Position numbers and translations under genes: made by a program. Shown here one piece after another: positions 24,254 through 35,593 of a stretch of DNA of 64,000 nucleotides. How positions within the stretch are numbered: position 1 is the first letter of the stretch; each line of letters begins with the position of its first letter. The stretch comes from Armigeres subalbatus. Lineage: Eukaryota; Arthropoda; Insecta; Diptera; Culicidae. The stretch lies in assembly GCF_024139115.2 (NCBI RefSeq), contig NC_085140.1, forward strand, positions 425,777,781 through 425,841,780, given 5' to 3'. Below the pieces are notes generated by a model, which was given only the letters and a program-made list of their open reading frames with translations, searched no databases and was not told the DNA's origin.

Positions 24254-25501
24254 TTATGGATCCTGTACACCTCCGGTGGTGCAAAGGGCCGACTTGAAAG
24301 ATCTCCATCCTGAGCGTTGCCCGGCTATCGCTTTAACCTGTTGCCAGGTTAGATTTCGGTCGACTTCTCTTATTTCTTTATTGAGGCTTCGCCGCCATGA
24401 GCCTCTGGGTCTGCCTCTGCTGCGATGTCCCGCTGGGTTCCAGTCTAATGCTTGTTTACAGATTTCGTTTCCGCCCCTACGTAGAGTGTGGCCGACCCAG
24501 CCCCACTTCCGATCCCGAATTTCTGTTGCTATCGGCCTCTGGTGACAACGACGATGGAGCTCGTTGTTTGAGATCCAGTTGTGAGGCCACCAGGCCCGAA
24601 TTATATACCGCAGGCATCTGTTAATGAACACCTGCAGCCGTTGAGTGTTCTCCACTGATACACACCATGTTTTGCTAGCGTATAATAGCACAGATTTCAC
24701 GTTAGAGTTGAAAATTCGTATTTTGGTGCGTTCACTTATCTGCCTGTTTTTCCAGATATTTCTTAAACTCGCAAAGGCAGCCCTTGCTTTCTTGATCCGT
24801 GCGCCTATGTCGATCTTGGTACCGCCGTCTGACGCCATTTGGCTACCAAGATATTGGAACACGGAAACAAATGCATACCCACAATCATGAATAAAAAATC
24901 ATGAAATCATGAATCATGCCAGTTCATGAAATCATGATTATAATTCATGATTTCAGGAACATTATTCATGGTACTACGCAATCTTCAACAGTCAACAAAA
25001 TGCATAACCAGTTATACTTCGAACACTCCCTTCCCAAGAAGTGAGAACGGCTGAAAAGTAGCATGCCGGACTCTCACTCGGTGTACTCGAGTTAAAACCC
25101 CTGCTGAACTTTTTTTTTAATTTTTCGATCTCAACAACCAAATCGTAACGCATTGGTTGCGTTACGCGAAAATAAATCATGAAATCATGATTTATATTCA
25201 TGGTGTATTATCATAACATGAAATCACGTTGGATTCAGGAAATCATGAATTATTTTCTCATTTTCGGGAACGGATTTTTACCCGTGAAGCATTCAACATT
25301 CTCCACTGGTTGCCCGGCTACTGTGAAACTGGAAAGAGTCACCGTGTTTACATCCAACGATTTGGTTTTGTTGACGTTGATGACTAAACCTGCCGAAGAG
25401 GAGCGCTCGGCAAGGTCGTTGAGCTTACTCTGCATATCAGAGCACCGTTGCGCGAGGAGTGCAACATCATCCACCAATTCGAAGTCATTTAGGTGCTCCA
25501 T
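24254..25501 (-). mobile_element. RTE-like LINE 3' fragment with its own insertion
   Basis: 25501-25290 encodes the RT stretch FELVDDVALLAQR, GLVINVNKTKSL and VENVECF. 24862-24254 continues with QYLGSQMASDGGTKI, SVLLYASKTWCV, RKWGWVGHTLRRGG and HRSRGRPRGSWRRSLNKEI. The two parts are contiguous in this family, so 24857-25288 is an insertion. The catalytic YADD is altered to LVDD. It probably belongs to the same family as the fragments at 1-634 and 55401-56082. Confidence 0.8.
24857..25288. mobile_element. ATCATGAAATCATG-rich insertion in the LINE fragment
   Basis: Splits the LINE codons between ECF and QYLG. The ends are short imperfect inverted repeats (CACGGAAACAAATG; CACGGGTAAAAATC on the other strand). 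The flanks inside carry many AATCATGAAATCATG words, and the centre (25000-25115) holds a less repetitive segment with a T run. The class is unknown. Confidence 0.6.
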
Positions 25502-27786
25502 GGTTATAGGCTGCCAGAATTACTATGAAAACAGTAAATTTTTCGGAAAACCGTTTTGCAATGTTGATCATTGATATCTAAAAATATATGAGTACGTCGG
25601 CATCATAGGAAACCTAGGAAACTTAGCAAGTGAATAAATCGTCTTTATTGCAAAACAATTCGCTGCTTGCAAGAAAAATTATTAAGGAAATACTAAATCG
25701 TGGGAAATTCAATTGAGCACGTAAAAGAATAACATATCAATAATGAGCATTTTTATTTTCTTTATAACTTTGCTTACCAAAATCCGATCGGTTTGCAACT
25801 ACAATCGTCTTACAGATTTAGAAATACTCTACGAAATCTTCGGGTTGATTATATTTAGGGGGAAATCCTCCAGTGCCGGAACATAAGCCATTTAACAAAA
25901 AAAAACTTTAACTATCCGGATTATGTTTCCTTTTATACCATACTAGCAGAACGTACCCAGTGTTGCTCGGGTTTTTACGTTTAACGTTCGAAATGTCATT
26001 TTCTGCGTTGATTGCGACGCCGCAATCTAGATCATTTTTCGAGCGATCGCATTAGGTTTTCTCCAAACTTGCTATTGTATTTTGACAATTTTCCCAACTT
26101 TTCCTTTAAAATTTACTAACCTTTTGCATATAGAAACACAGCTGATCCCAATACGAATCGATTAGTGAGGAAATCTCGCAAATCGGTCATCCTCTTCGTG
26201 AGTTATAATGCCTCAAAGGAAGAATAGATAGAAGAAAGAAACACAAAATATGACCATTGACCATTGATGATTCATACAAACTTTGAATTTGATCATTTGA
26301 ACACGTTTTTCGACGATGAATTTTGGTGAAAAATTTTACGATTTAGAAAAATGTCTTCTAGTACCGGACGCTATTGCATCATGTTCAAATGTGACTAAGT
26401 TCCTGTTACATGAATAAAGACATCATTCAGAATAGTAATATTATTCACGTGCTTTAAGTTGTAAATATTAAAAATTGTTAGTGGAGCTTAATTGACTCTT
26501 CAGCTAAATTTTTTAAATCCTAATCCAAATTCCCACCTTTTTCAAAGTTCTCTTCAATTTTTGTTTCTGCTAATTTCTGTGGCTTTCTCAGCAAGAAGAA
26601 ATAATTGAATTGAAGTAAATGTAACAAAACAGGTGTGAAGAATTTTTATTCAACTTCAAATTTTGTACAAAGTTTATCACATGAATATCTGATTTTCCTT
26701 GCCGGGACCTCGGAGGACCTTGGACGGACCTTTGCAAGTAGGGTCGTTTTAAGAAGTGTCCGGTATTGGGAAGTGTCCGGCGGTGAGAGATTTCTCCCTA
26801 AATAGTTAATGATCCGCCTCACGAAATGATCTCTCACATACGGGGCGATTTCTATAGTAATTTCCATACAAACTTCCAACTGCTCGTACTCAGTTAAATT
26901 ATAACCAATTCAGTTGAAAATTTAGGAGGTTCACCAAAACAGCAAATGTTATCGTTCAAGCATAAGGGTGCGCAAAAGTCAAAATTTCAATCACTCTAGG
27001 CTCTAACCAAAATAATTCTTATGATCTTTACGACGTTTACGTCAGGCGGTCGTATCTTGTATATAACCCTTCTGTTTTTTCAATCAATTTTCTACAATTT
27101 TCGTATATTCTACAACTTTGATCGCCATGAAAAAATACACGTTTTGCTATAAAAACATAATTTTTATCTCTTATATGTGAAGAGATATTCAAGATTTTCT
27201 AACAAAAAGTGCCCTTTTTCTGTACCAAAAATCTACTAAACTTGCAAAATCTTGCAAACGAAACCACCTCCACATGAAACTATGAAGTAAACACTAATGC
27301 ATCGAGGGAAAGCCGTTTGTCGCTCGCTGTCCATTCCATGTTAAAACCTGTGATTAAAAATGTGCCATATACTTTATGTTCCACGAAAATCTTTTTTTTT
27401 TTCGCGGATATGTCACATAAACATCATATTTGTTCGATAATTCTATCATTTTTCATATCTTTTTTATGTGGATCGTTTATGTGGTCCGATGTGCCTTATA
27501 AATAACAGTTACTTATTCTTCAATCATATTTGCACATTGTACATATAGTGCTTATTATCCAAGTAATCCTCGCCTAATTCCTTTACGTAGTAACCAAATT
27601 TTTGAAAATATCAAAGTAGCCTTTATCTGATTGTAGCCGAGATTCAGAGTGTTTAACCAGTATTTTTTTTCTGCGCGACACAACACAAAAGTTAATTTCG
27701 TAAGCCAACGCTATGTTTTAGATAAGGCAGTAGTGAACAGAATTTTTTAATGTGACTAAATTTCCTGTGTATATGGTGAAAAAAAA

Positions 27787-30125
27787 ATGTTTGAAACAAT
27801 TTCGAAACATGACATCAACAAGTAAGTTTCATTACCTATCTAAATAATAGATATTAGATGTAGATTTGAACCTGCAGGTGAACTCAAGTACCACGATTTA
27901 TTCCGAGTATGGAAATGTGTTGAAGGAAACATGAAGGTAAAAGCCGATTATCTCGCTCTGGAGATAATGAATCATTTCAGTTTTGATGAAGCTGGAGATG
28001 TACGGTCAGAGATTTTGAAATGCTCTTTAAACTTAAGCAAATATTTTAAGAAGCTATGGAAGAAGTATTCGCGCGTAGAGGCTGAAGTATTGAAGTTGAA
28101 GTATTTTGATCAATATTTCGAAATGCCGCAATCCGTACTCACCCTACTTCCTTCGACTTCTAAAGGAGAGGTAGGAAAAATCTTGCCTTCAGTGAAAGTT
28201 CAGACTGCGTTAAAAGAAGGAAAACATCAGAAATAAGATCCAAGCACAACGCAGATGAATTATCATTTGCGACTTCAATGAAGCTACATGAAGAAGGTAG
28301 GAGGGTTGAGGCATCAATTTTGAACATCTGCACGCAGAGTAATCCGTCTCAAGCAACACACATGTTGAAATCATTGAAATGTGTCGCACAATCACTATGC
28401 GTTTCTTACACTCCAGACGAAGCTTTGGCGTTAGTTTGTGATGCTCAGCTCACAGTATCGCAATATAACAAGATGCGGCTAGGAGCTAAGATGCGGAATG
28501 CTAACTTATATCCGGCATACAAGAAAGTATTAGAAGCAAAAAATAGATGTTATCCTGATAAGCAGTCGTTAACTATAGGCGAGACAAACATAGAAATAAA
28601 ACTGCAAGCACTTCTTGACCATACGGTTGAACGAATTATGTTGAGGACCAAAGATATTATACCTAACTTTTCAGATGAAGAATTGTTGAATTTGGTGTGT
28701 ACGGTTAAGTACGGGTATGATGGCAGTGGTGACCATGCAGTATATAAGCAGAAATTTACAAATCTAGACCAACATTTGAAAAGGGCGTAACAGCCAAAAT
28801 TTATTCCTTTTGATTCTTTGTCCACATATATAGCTTTATATGTAGACGAAGAATCGGAAGGAATAAATTTTGGCTGTTACGCCCTTTTCAAATGTTGGTC
28901 TAGAAATGATGATGGTGCTGCAACCGACAGCCAAATTTTTGCAACATCCATTGTCCCATTCAGCATTGTTGTTAATGAAAAAATTGTTTTCCAAAACCCA
29001 CGGCCTTCATCTACGAGGTTTTGCAGGCCGTTACATTTAGTATTTGCTAAAGAGACTGCAGCACTTATCAATGCCGAACAAGCTTCTTTGGATAGCCAAA
29101 TTGCGCAGCTACAACCCTCGAAATTCCAGTGTTTTGGCTGTTCCGTACTCGTTAAGTATAACATGCTCATGACAATGGTTGACGGGAAAATATGCAATAC
29201 CATAACGTCAACTTCATCGCAATGCTGCTACATTTGTGGCGCATCTCCGTCGCAAATGAATGATTTGAATGCAGTGTTGAAACGGAATGAAAATGAAGGA
29301 ACCTTCCAGTTTGGTTTGTCGGTGCTTCATGCGTATATTCGGTTTTTCGAGTACTTTTTGCACTTGGCTTATCGTCTGGATATAAAGAAATGGCAAGCAA
29401 GAACAGCAGAACACAAGAAAACTGTATCGGAGAGGAAAACCATCATCCAATCGAAATTTAAAAAGGAAATGGGATTGATCGTCGACAAGCCTCGTTCTGG
29501 TGGATGCGGCAATAGCAACGACGGCAATACTGCCAGGCGCTTTTTTAAAAATTGGGAGCAATCTGTACAGATCACAGAAATCAAACCTGAAGCAATATAT
29601 CGATGTAAAATTATCCTTGAGACAATGGCTTCTGGTAATTTTCGACCACTCATGTTTGAGTTATTTTATGAACTGTTTTGTACTCGTTTCAGGTTGTAAA
29701 ATTGATTCCGAAAAGTTTGAAGAATATGCCTTGCAAACTGCTCATATTCTCGTCGATCAATGGTACCCGGATGGTACCCAATGCCAGCATCTGTGCATAA
29801 AATACTGGTTCATGGTGCAAAAGTAATTTCTTCTTTCCTTGTTCCTATTGGTCAACTAACGGAAGAGGCGTTAGAATCGCGAAATAAGGACATCAGAAAC
29901 TACAGAGAAGATCATACCAGGAAGTTTTCAAGGGTGCAAACAAACACAGACCTCATACACCGGCTTTTAGAGACATCTGATCCATTGATCACGTCAATTC
30001 GAGGATTTGAAGAAAAAAGCATCTCTTTGTCGGAAGATGCGAAAAAACTTTGGTTTTATTTGATGATAGTACGAGAGAAGAAAGCGACAGCGACTGTAGT
30101 GATGATTAACTTTTTAGTATTATAA
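27787..30125 (+). pseudogene. Transib (RAG1-like) transposase, broken
   Basis: Recognised by Transib/RAG1-core motifs: YDGSGDHAVYKQKF (the Asp at 28719 is the probable first catalytic acid), CYICGASP, GLSVLHAYIRFFE, GNSNDGNTARRFF (29505-29545), PMPASVHKILVHGA and LTEEALESRNKDIR (the Glu at 29874 matches the RAG1 catalytic Glu). A 58-bp GT-AG intron at 29635-29692 joins TMASG to CKIDSEKFEEYA. A short possible intron lies at 27822-27863 after the start MFETISKHDIN. Lesions: a frameshift near 28200, an inverted duplication at about 28760-28905 that creates a hairpin and stop codons, and an 11-bp imperfect duplication at 29760-29781. It would cut and paste the element in the nucleus if intact; it is inactive here. 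Confidence 0.85.
28760..28905. repeat. Inverted duplication inside the transposase
   Basis: The segment CTAGACCAACATTTGAAAAG and about 45 further bases are repeated in reverse complement roughly 70 bp downstream (ending CTTTTCAAATGTTGGTCTAG). This forms a hairpin and introduces the stop after LDQHLKRA. One arm is the original coding sequence and the other is a copied inversion. Confidence 0.85.
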
Positions 30126-30903
30126 CATGATTTTTTAATTGTGTAATTTAATAGTGAAATACCAAAATATGGAAATATAATAATAAAAACAATTTCTATA
30201 TATTTTACAAACCTTGAACGACCCGAACAAGAAACAGCTCAATTGAACTAGTAAAAAATTGGTTCCGTTAATCTGGTGATAAACTGATTACGTTCATAGT
30301 TTTAACATGGAAGGGACAACGAGCGACAAATGATTTTCCCATTATTCGTTAGTGTTTACTTCATAGTTTCACGTGGAGGTGGTTTCGTTTGCAAGAATTT
30401 GCAAGTTTAGTAGATTTTTTGTACAGAAAAAGTTCACTTTTTGTTAGAAAATACTGAATATCTCTTCACATATAAGAGATAAAAAATATGTTTTTATAGC
30501 AAAACATGTATTTTTTCATGGCGATCAAAATTGTAGAACATACGAAAATTGTAGAAAATTGATTGAAAAAGTTATTCAAAGAAAAGTGATTTTTAGCGCG
30601 TTTTCATTTAAAAATCAATTTTGACCATTAAAATTGAAAGATAGACCTATAGTGTCTTCAGCAACATTTTTTCTAATAAGATTCTCTACAACATTGCTAA
30701 ACAAAATGAATTTTTTAAATTGATAATAAATTTTTTTTTTGTTTCTCACTTCTAGGGGGATTAATCACAAAATAGATACATCCAAAAAATCAAGAATATT
30801 CAACGGAAAAACTTTGCTAAAGAAACTACAGGTCTAAAATGCTTTTTTCTAGGTCAAAATAATTTCGATCACGTTTTTCCTTGAAAGGAAACAGTGTGCG
30901 GTG

Positions 30904-31439
30904 GTGACGAAATCGAGGTGGTTGAAGAATTCGTGTACCTGGGCTCACTGGTGACCGCCGATAACGATACCAGCAGAGAAATTCGGAGACGCATAGTGGC
31001 TGGAAATCGTACGTACTTTGGACTCCATAAGACGTTCCGATCGAATAGAGTTCGCCGCCGTACCAAACTGACTATCTACAAAACGCTTATAAGATCGGTA
31101 GTTCTCTACGGACACGAGACCTGGACGATGCTCGTGGAGGACCAACGCGCACTGGGAGTTTTCGAAAGGAAAGTGCTGCGTACCATCTATAGTGGGGTGC
31201 AGATGGCGGACGGTACGTGGAGGAGGCGAATGAACCACGAGTTGCATCAGCTGTTGGTTCTCGACAACGATCGGACTAGAACAAGAAGGCGAGGTGCACA
31301 GCGGGCAAGGTGGATCGATCAGGTGGAGGACGATTTGCGGACCCTCCGCAGACTGCGTGGTTGGCGAAGTGCAGCCATGGACCGAGCTGCATGGAGAAGA
31401 GTTTTATATGCAGCACAGGCCACTCCGGCCTTAGTCTGA
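30904..31439 (+). pseudogene. C-terminal part of the LINE ORF, 3' of the Transib insertion
   Basis: Starts in frame after the right target duplication and reads GGDEIEVVEEFVYLGSLVTA, LYGHETWTM, MADGTWRRRMNHELHQL and GWRSAAMDRAAWRRVL. This is the usual tail of RTE-like ORF2 proteins after the RT. It closes about 5 bp before the 3' end of the element. It proves the identity of the host LINE on both sides of the Transib. Confidence 0.85.
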
Positions 31440-31445
31440 TAATAA

Positions 31446-31984
31446 ATAAAAAATAGCAAAAAATGCTTTGGTTTTAAAGCTTTGCGGCAATATGTTGATA
31501 TTGTTTGTACGTTATCTGTAAAAATTGCAAAAAATCACAGAAAATAAGTAATTTTCTGAACTTCCATACGATTTGTATGGAACGAAAAATGTTGGAAAAC
31601 TTTACACCCATTTTTTTCGAAACCAAGTTTTTGTCACTTACACCCTTTTGCATTTGACCCCCTTAAGTGAGATCTTCTTTGTTGCGAAACGATGTGATTT
31701 CAAAAACCAAATTTAGCAATAGAATGAAAGTACCGTAATCCGGGGGATCTTTGACCGCCGGGGTATCATTGATCAGTTGAACCATTTTTAAAAAATGAAT
31801 CTCTTCTCTTCTTTTTTTCTCTATATATATAAAACAAAGTTGGCATTTGTATGACCGCGCATCACTCAAGAATAGACAACCCAATGTTTGCTAATTTATA
31901 TCCCTTTTGGGGTCGTTCAAAAATGATGTCACAGGTTTTAGGGGGAGGGGGTCTACGATTTTGTGACAGTACATGTACTAGGTA
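31446..31984. other. Spacer between the LINE and the MITE array
   Basis: AT-rich. It contains CCCCCTTAAGTGAG and CCGTAATCCGGGGGATC words that look like decayed transposon ends. No gene seen. Confidence 0.4.
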
Positions 31985-32907
31985 TACATAATGAACGCAA
32001 AATGAACTTTTGTTCGAGAAGACGACCCGCTCAAATGTCAAAATCCGTCAGGTGAGTGAATTTGATGAACTCCTGCACAGGTCTATTGGTGCATTGGATA
32101 TTGATCATATGGACTTAACCACGAGCGTTTTCTTTTTTCACGATTCTTCTTCTCGAAAAAATGACATCCGCTGCGGGCCGATGAACATTTGAGTGAATTC
32201 GGACCTGTTAGTTCACCGGATGTTCACGTTGATGTTCATTTTTTTATAAACTTTGCCCTCAGATGAGGTTTTCTTTTTGCTGAAAATTGACGCGTGACGT
32301 CATCGCGGTTTAGTTCATTGATACTTAAGCGGAGTGTTCACTTGAACAAAAGTTCATTTTGCGTTCATTTACGACTCACTCAAACGTCATAATTTCTTAG
32401 GGCAGTTCATTTTGCTTTGGTCTATTCATTCATTCATGTCTTATAGACTAACGCAAAATGAACTCCCCCAAGAAATTATGACGTTTGAGCGGGTCGCATA
32501 ATGAACGCAAAATGAACTTTTGTTCGAGAAGACGACCCGCTCAAATGTCAAAATCCATCGGGTGAGTAAATTTAATGAACCACTGCACAGGTCTATAGAC
32601 CTGTGTGAGGGTTCATCGAATACACTCACCCGATAGGTTTTGACATTTGAGCGGGTCGTCCACTCGAACAAAAGTTCATTTTGCATTCATTATGCGACCC
32701 GCTCAACAAATGTCATAATTTCTTGGGGGAGTTCATTTTTCGTTAGTCTACGAGTCTATTAGACTTGTGCAGCGGTTCATCGGATTCACTCACCCGATGG
32801 ATTTTGATATTTGAGCGGGTCGTCTTCTCGTACAAAAGTTCATTTTGCGTTCATTATTCGACCCGCTCAAACGTCATAATTTCTTGGGGGAGTTCATTTT
32901 GCGTTAG
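31985..32907. mobile_element. Palindromic MITE array just upstream of gene C
   Basis: At least six partial units share ACGACCCGCTCAAATGTC, CGCAAAATGAACTTTTGTTC, CCAAGAAATTATGACGTTTG and CACTCACCCGAT, in alternating orientations (for example forward at 31991-32090 and 32452-32600, inverted at 32601-32745 and 32760-32907). Adjacent forward and inverted units form long hairpins centred near 32600. It ends 83 bp before the gene C start codon, so it occupies the proximal promoter. A related word (TTTGACATTTGAGCGG) lies upstream of gene F at 62395-62410. Confidence 0.8.
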
Positions 32908-32989
32908 TAAGAGCAGGTAATTCTGGGTGCATACTACTCAATAATTTTTCTAATAGTTTCAATGTGCAGAATCTTCAAAATAAGATCCC

Positions 32990-35202
32990 ATGGCATCAAT
33001 TGCAATCAAAACAGAGCCCATAGACTTAGGCGACACTTACCGAATTTGTCGGCTATGCATGAGTGAAGAGTCCGTCGATGATGTTCTCAGGGACGACGAT
33101 CTCCTTAATTGGATTCTGAATTATCTTTCGATATCGGTATAATGTGTAATTGCTTTATTCTTTTTCCAATTAAACTTGAATATCCGATTTAATATTTAAG
33201 ATATCCCACGATGATCGTTTGAGTCGAGCCATCTGCTCTATCTGCCGGTTGCGATTGACAGAGTTTCACCAGTTTCGGATGCGCAGCCAGGAAGTGCAAG
33301 GCCTGTTGCAATCCATGATGCAGCCTGAACAGGTTGATGATGCTAAAATAGGACAGCCTGGGTGTGATTCAGAAACCGACTCCGAAAATATGGTGCCATT
33401 GAAGCGCATTGCAGATGAAATACGAAACATTCGCCAGTCCATCCGGGATGATGGACAATTCCAGTGTGATATTTGCGAGAAGCGTTTCGACAATGAGAAA
33501 CGCTTTTTGAAACACAAGAATTTTCATGGGAACAGACAATATAATTGCAAACATTGTCAAAGATCGTTCGTAAGATGGTAAGCACCTTTAACAAAACTCA
33601 AAACCAAATTAGTTTCTAGAGAACTGCTTTCCGCTACCGGGCATATTTGATATTAATGTTAAAGTCCTTGTTATACTCATCCATAAAGTTGGACATTATA
33701 ACATGGTCATTTTCAGGGATTCTTTCCTAAGACACGAAAACTATCACGAACAATTCGCAATTACTCACAAGTCAATGAAACAGTATGATGTAGGGACTGA
33801 ACAGCATCGTGACGTGAATCCTGCCGTAGTACTAGAAAATGCGGAAGACACGATTTCTCAGACTGACGAGAAGCACGACAAGAGTTCACCTGGTTTAATA
33901 GGTGGTCCCGATGAAGAAGGCTTATTAATGGAGATATCAGTAAAACAGGAGCCAGCAGGATTGAACCATAATGAACCTGGGCAGGAAGGGGAAACCAACG
34001 ACATGATTGAAATTGGAGAAATAAAAATTGAACCTGGTGTTAAAGTGGAAAAACTTAAGCCATTTCAGTGCAATATTTGCTATAAACAGTGTGACGACAA
34101 ACCTAAACTTAAGCGGCACAAAAGAGTAGTGCATGGGCCAAGAATCCATACCTGCACCACCTGTGAATTCCAGACATCTTTAAGGTAAGCGGTTTTGCGA
34201 AATCCTCTACATATTTCATATTTATTAGGTCCAATATAACTAAAAGGTCTTTCTTTTTCAAGGAGGGATCTCAAAAAACACCTTCGCACCAAGGTACATT
34301 TTTATAAACTTCATGAAAAAGCTGGAGACAACACGTGTGTAGATTGGATATATGATGGGAAGGAATCCGACAGTGAGGGACCGGTACATGGAAATCATGA
34401 CGAGAAGGCGCTTAGTGAGTGTTTGCTTGACGTCAAGGAAGAAGAACGTACAAGTACGATCGATGATGCTGCAAAATCAACTGCTCAAAACGAAGGAAAG
34501 AACATAGGAGAACAACAATTCCAATGTGACATATGCAAAAAAATCTTTCCTCCAGACAAAAAACAATTGTTGGACCACAAGTGGTCCGCACATGGGTTCT
34601 GCAAACATAAATGCCCCATTTGTGGAAGAGCTTACATATATCGGTAAGCAGTTTCGGATCACTCAAATACATCGAATACTAGACATGCGCTTTAATTCGT
34701 TTCAGATTCCGTATGCTACAGCATATGAAAATACACGAAACTAACACCGAGCACTTGCGAGGAAAGCGGAAGAAAAGAGTGAAATCATTGTCTTGCGATT
34801 TGTGTCCCATGAAATTCACGATTCAGAGGTCACTGGAAGCCCATAAAAAGCGAAAGCATGGTCTATCCCCACACATGTGTCACCTTTGCACAAGGACGTT
34901 TGCATTTCCGTAAGAGGCTACGCTGCAGTTCTTTAAAGCGATATAAAAACGTCTTTTTTATTGCAGGTATGAACTGAAAATTCATTTGCGAAACCACGTG
35001 GAAGGTCGTCTGGAGCGCGGAAGACGTAAAAAACCAAAACCCGATACGTAAGAAATTGAATACATTCCTGAGAATCAATGCTAAGTTTATGTTTAATTGT
35101 AGGGTTAAACCACTTCGCAAGCGCGGCAGACCAAAGAAGGTTCGAATCAATGCAGAAACACAAAAGGAACATTTACAAGAAATGAACCCCACGATGAAAT
35201 GA
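32990..35202 (+). CDS. ZAD C2H2 zinc-finger protein with AT-hook (gene C), intact
   Basis: Seven exons by eye: 32990-33136, 33201-33577, 33717-34184, 34263-34643, 34706-34909, 34967-35047 and 35103-35202, 1,758 bp in total (585 residues). The start is the first Met after the MITE array (MASIAIKTEP). The ZAD has Cys pairs CRLC and CSIC, with NWILNYLSIS before a phase-0 intron. Eight C2H2 fingers follow (CDIC, CKHC, CNIC, CTTC, CDIC, CPIC, CDLC, CHLC); four are cut by phase-2 introns between their Cys and His pairs. The acidic linker in exon 3 carries VKQEP, IKIEP and VKVE motifs. The tail KRGRPKK is an AT-hook that would bind the minor groove of AT-rich DNA. AATAAA lies at 35316-35321. It is probably a nuclear regulator of unknown target. 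Confidence 0.9.
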
Positions 35203-35315
35203 GAGTAATGGCCATTATAATTGCAATAGCTGCAGTAACTTCATTGATAGAGAGTTCAATAGCCGTCTACCGTATGAATAAGAATTTGCTTATTTGTCTG
35301 ATAATATGTGATTGA

Positions 35316-35321
35316 AATAAA
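35316..35321 (+). terminator. Polyadenylation signal of gene C
   Basis: AATAAA 114 bp downstream of the stop codon, in the same orientation and with no other gene between. Confidence 0.6.
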
Positions 35322-35593
35322 GCTCCACGTTTGAATTCGTCTCGTAGCAGGAGTGAGCTGAACACGTGTGCTGAGTCTTCATATCACATATTTACCGACA
35401 AAATCGATGAGATTTTGGTTTGTTGTAATCGGTTTATCGTATTGTCCTGTTTGGGAGCCGGTTAAAACAGAAATCATAAATAGATTTAATTTGATGCCTT
35501 TTTCCTTCGTGTAAAAGTCACTGTGTTTTCCATCGTTCGTTGAAAATTATTACCTTGTCGTTATGATTTATGAGTTCATGATTCTTTTATCTA

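Larger units (their letters stand above)
23301..27044. mobile_element. 3.7-kb sequence splitting the left Transib inverted repeat
   Basis: Comparison with the uninterrupted right arm shows that GAATAACTTT (23291-23300) should be followed by the sequence now near 27070. The intervening DNA has short inverted ends (TGACGTAAAC at 23301 and GTTTACGTCA ending at 27044). No target duplication could be confirmed and about 25 bases at the right junction are unexplained. It contains a minus-strand LINE fragment (24254-25501). The rest is AT-rich with no recognised gene. Confidence 0.6.
22968..30898 (+). mobile_element. Transib DNA transposon, 7,931 bp, with 5-bp target duplication
   Basis: Both ends begin CACACTGTTTCCTTT when read inward, and the target duplication CGGTG is exact (22963-22967 and 30899-30903). 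A 5-bp GC-rich duplication and CAC-starting ends are hallmarks of Transib, the superfamily related to RAG1; CACACTG differs from the V(D)J heptamer CACAGTG at one position. The inverted repeat is unusually long: the right arm extends to about 30293 (about 600 bp), and its left counterpart is split into 22968-23300 and about 27060-27360 by 3.7 kb of later sequence. The transposase relic occupies 27787-30125. The element is inserted in the RTE-like LINE. Confidence 0.9.
20285..31445 (+). mobile_element. RTE-like LINE interrupted by a Transib element
   Basis: Plus-strand non-LTR retrotransposon: 5' region 20285-20565, endonuclease 20566-21423, RT 21420-22940 and C-terminal region 30904-31439, ending CTGATAATAAATAAAAAA, a short-repeat 3' end like those of RTE elements. 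A 7,931-bp Transib insertion (22968-30898) separates the RT from its C-terminal part. Joining 22967 to 30904 restores continuous reading (VSIGGDEIEVVEEFVYLG). Small frameshifts near 21366 and 22935 break the ORF independently of the insertion. Confidence 0.85.

Noticed and set aside
26646..26879. 77-codon minus-strand ORF inside the Transib
   Set aside because: No recognisable domain and no family support; could be a decayed transposon piece, but this cannot be shown.
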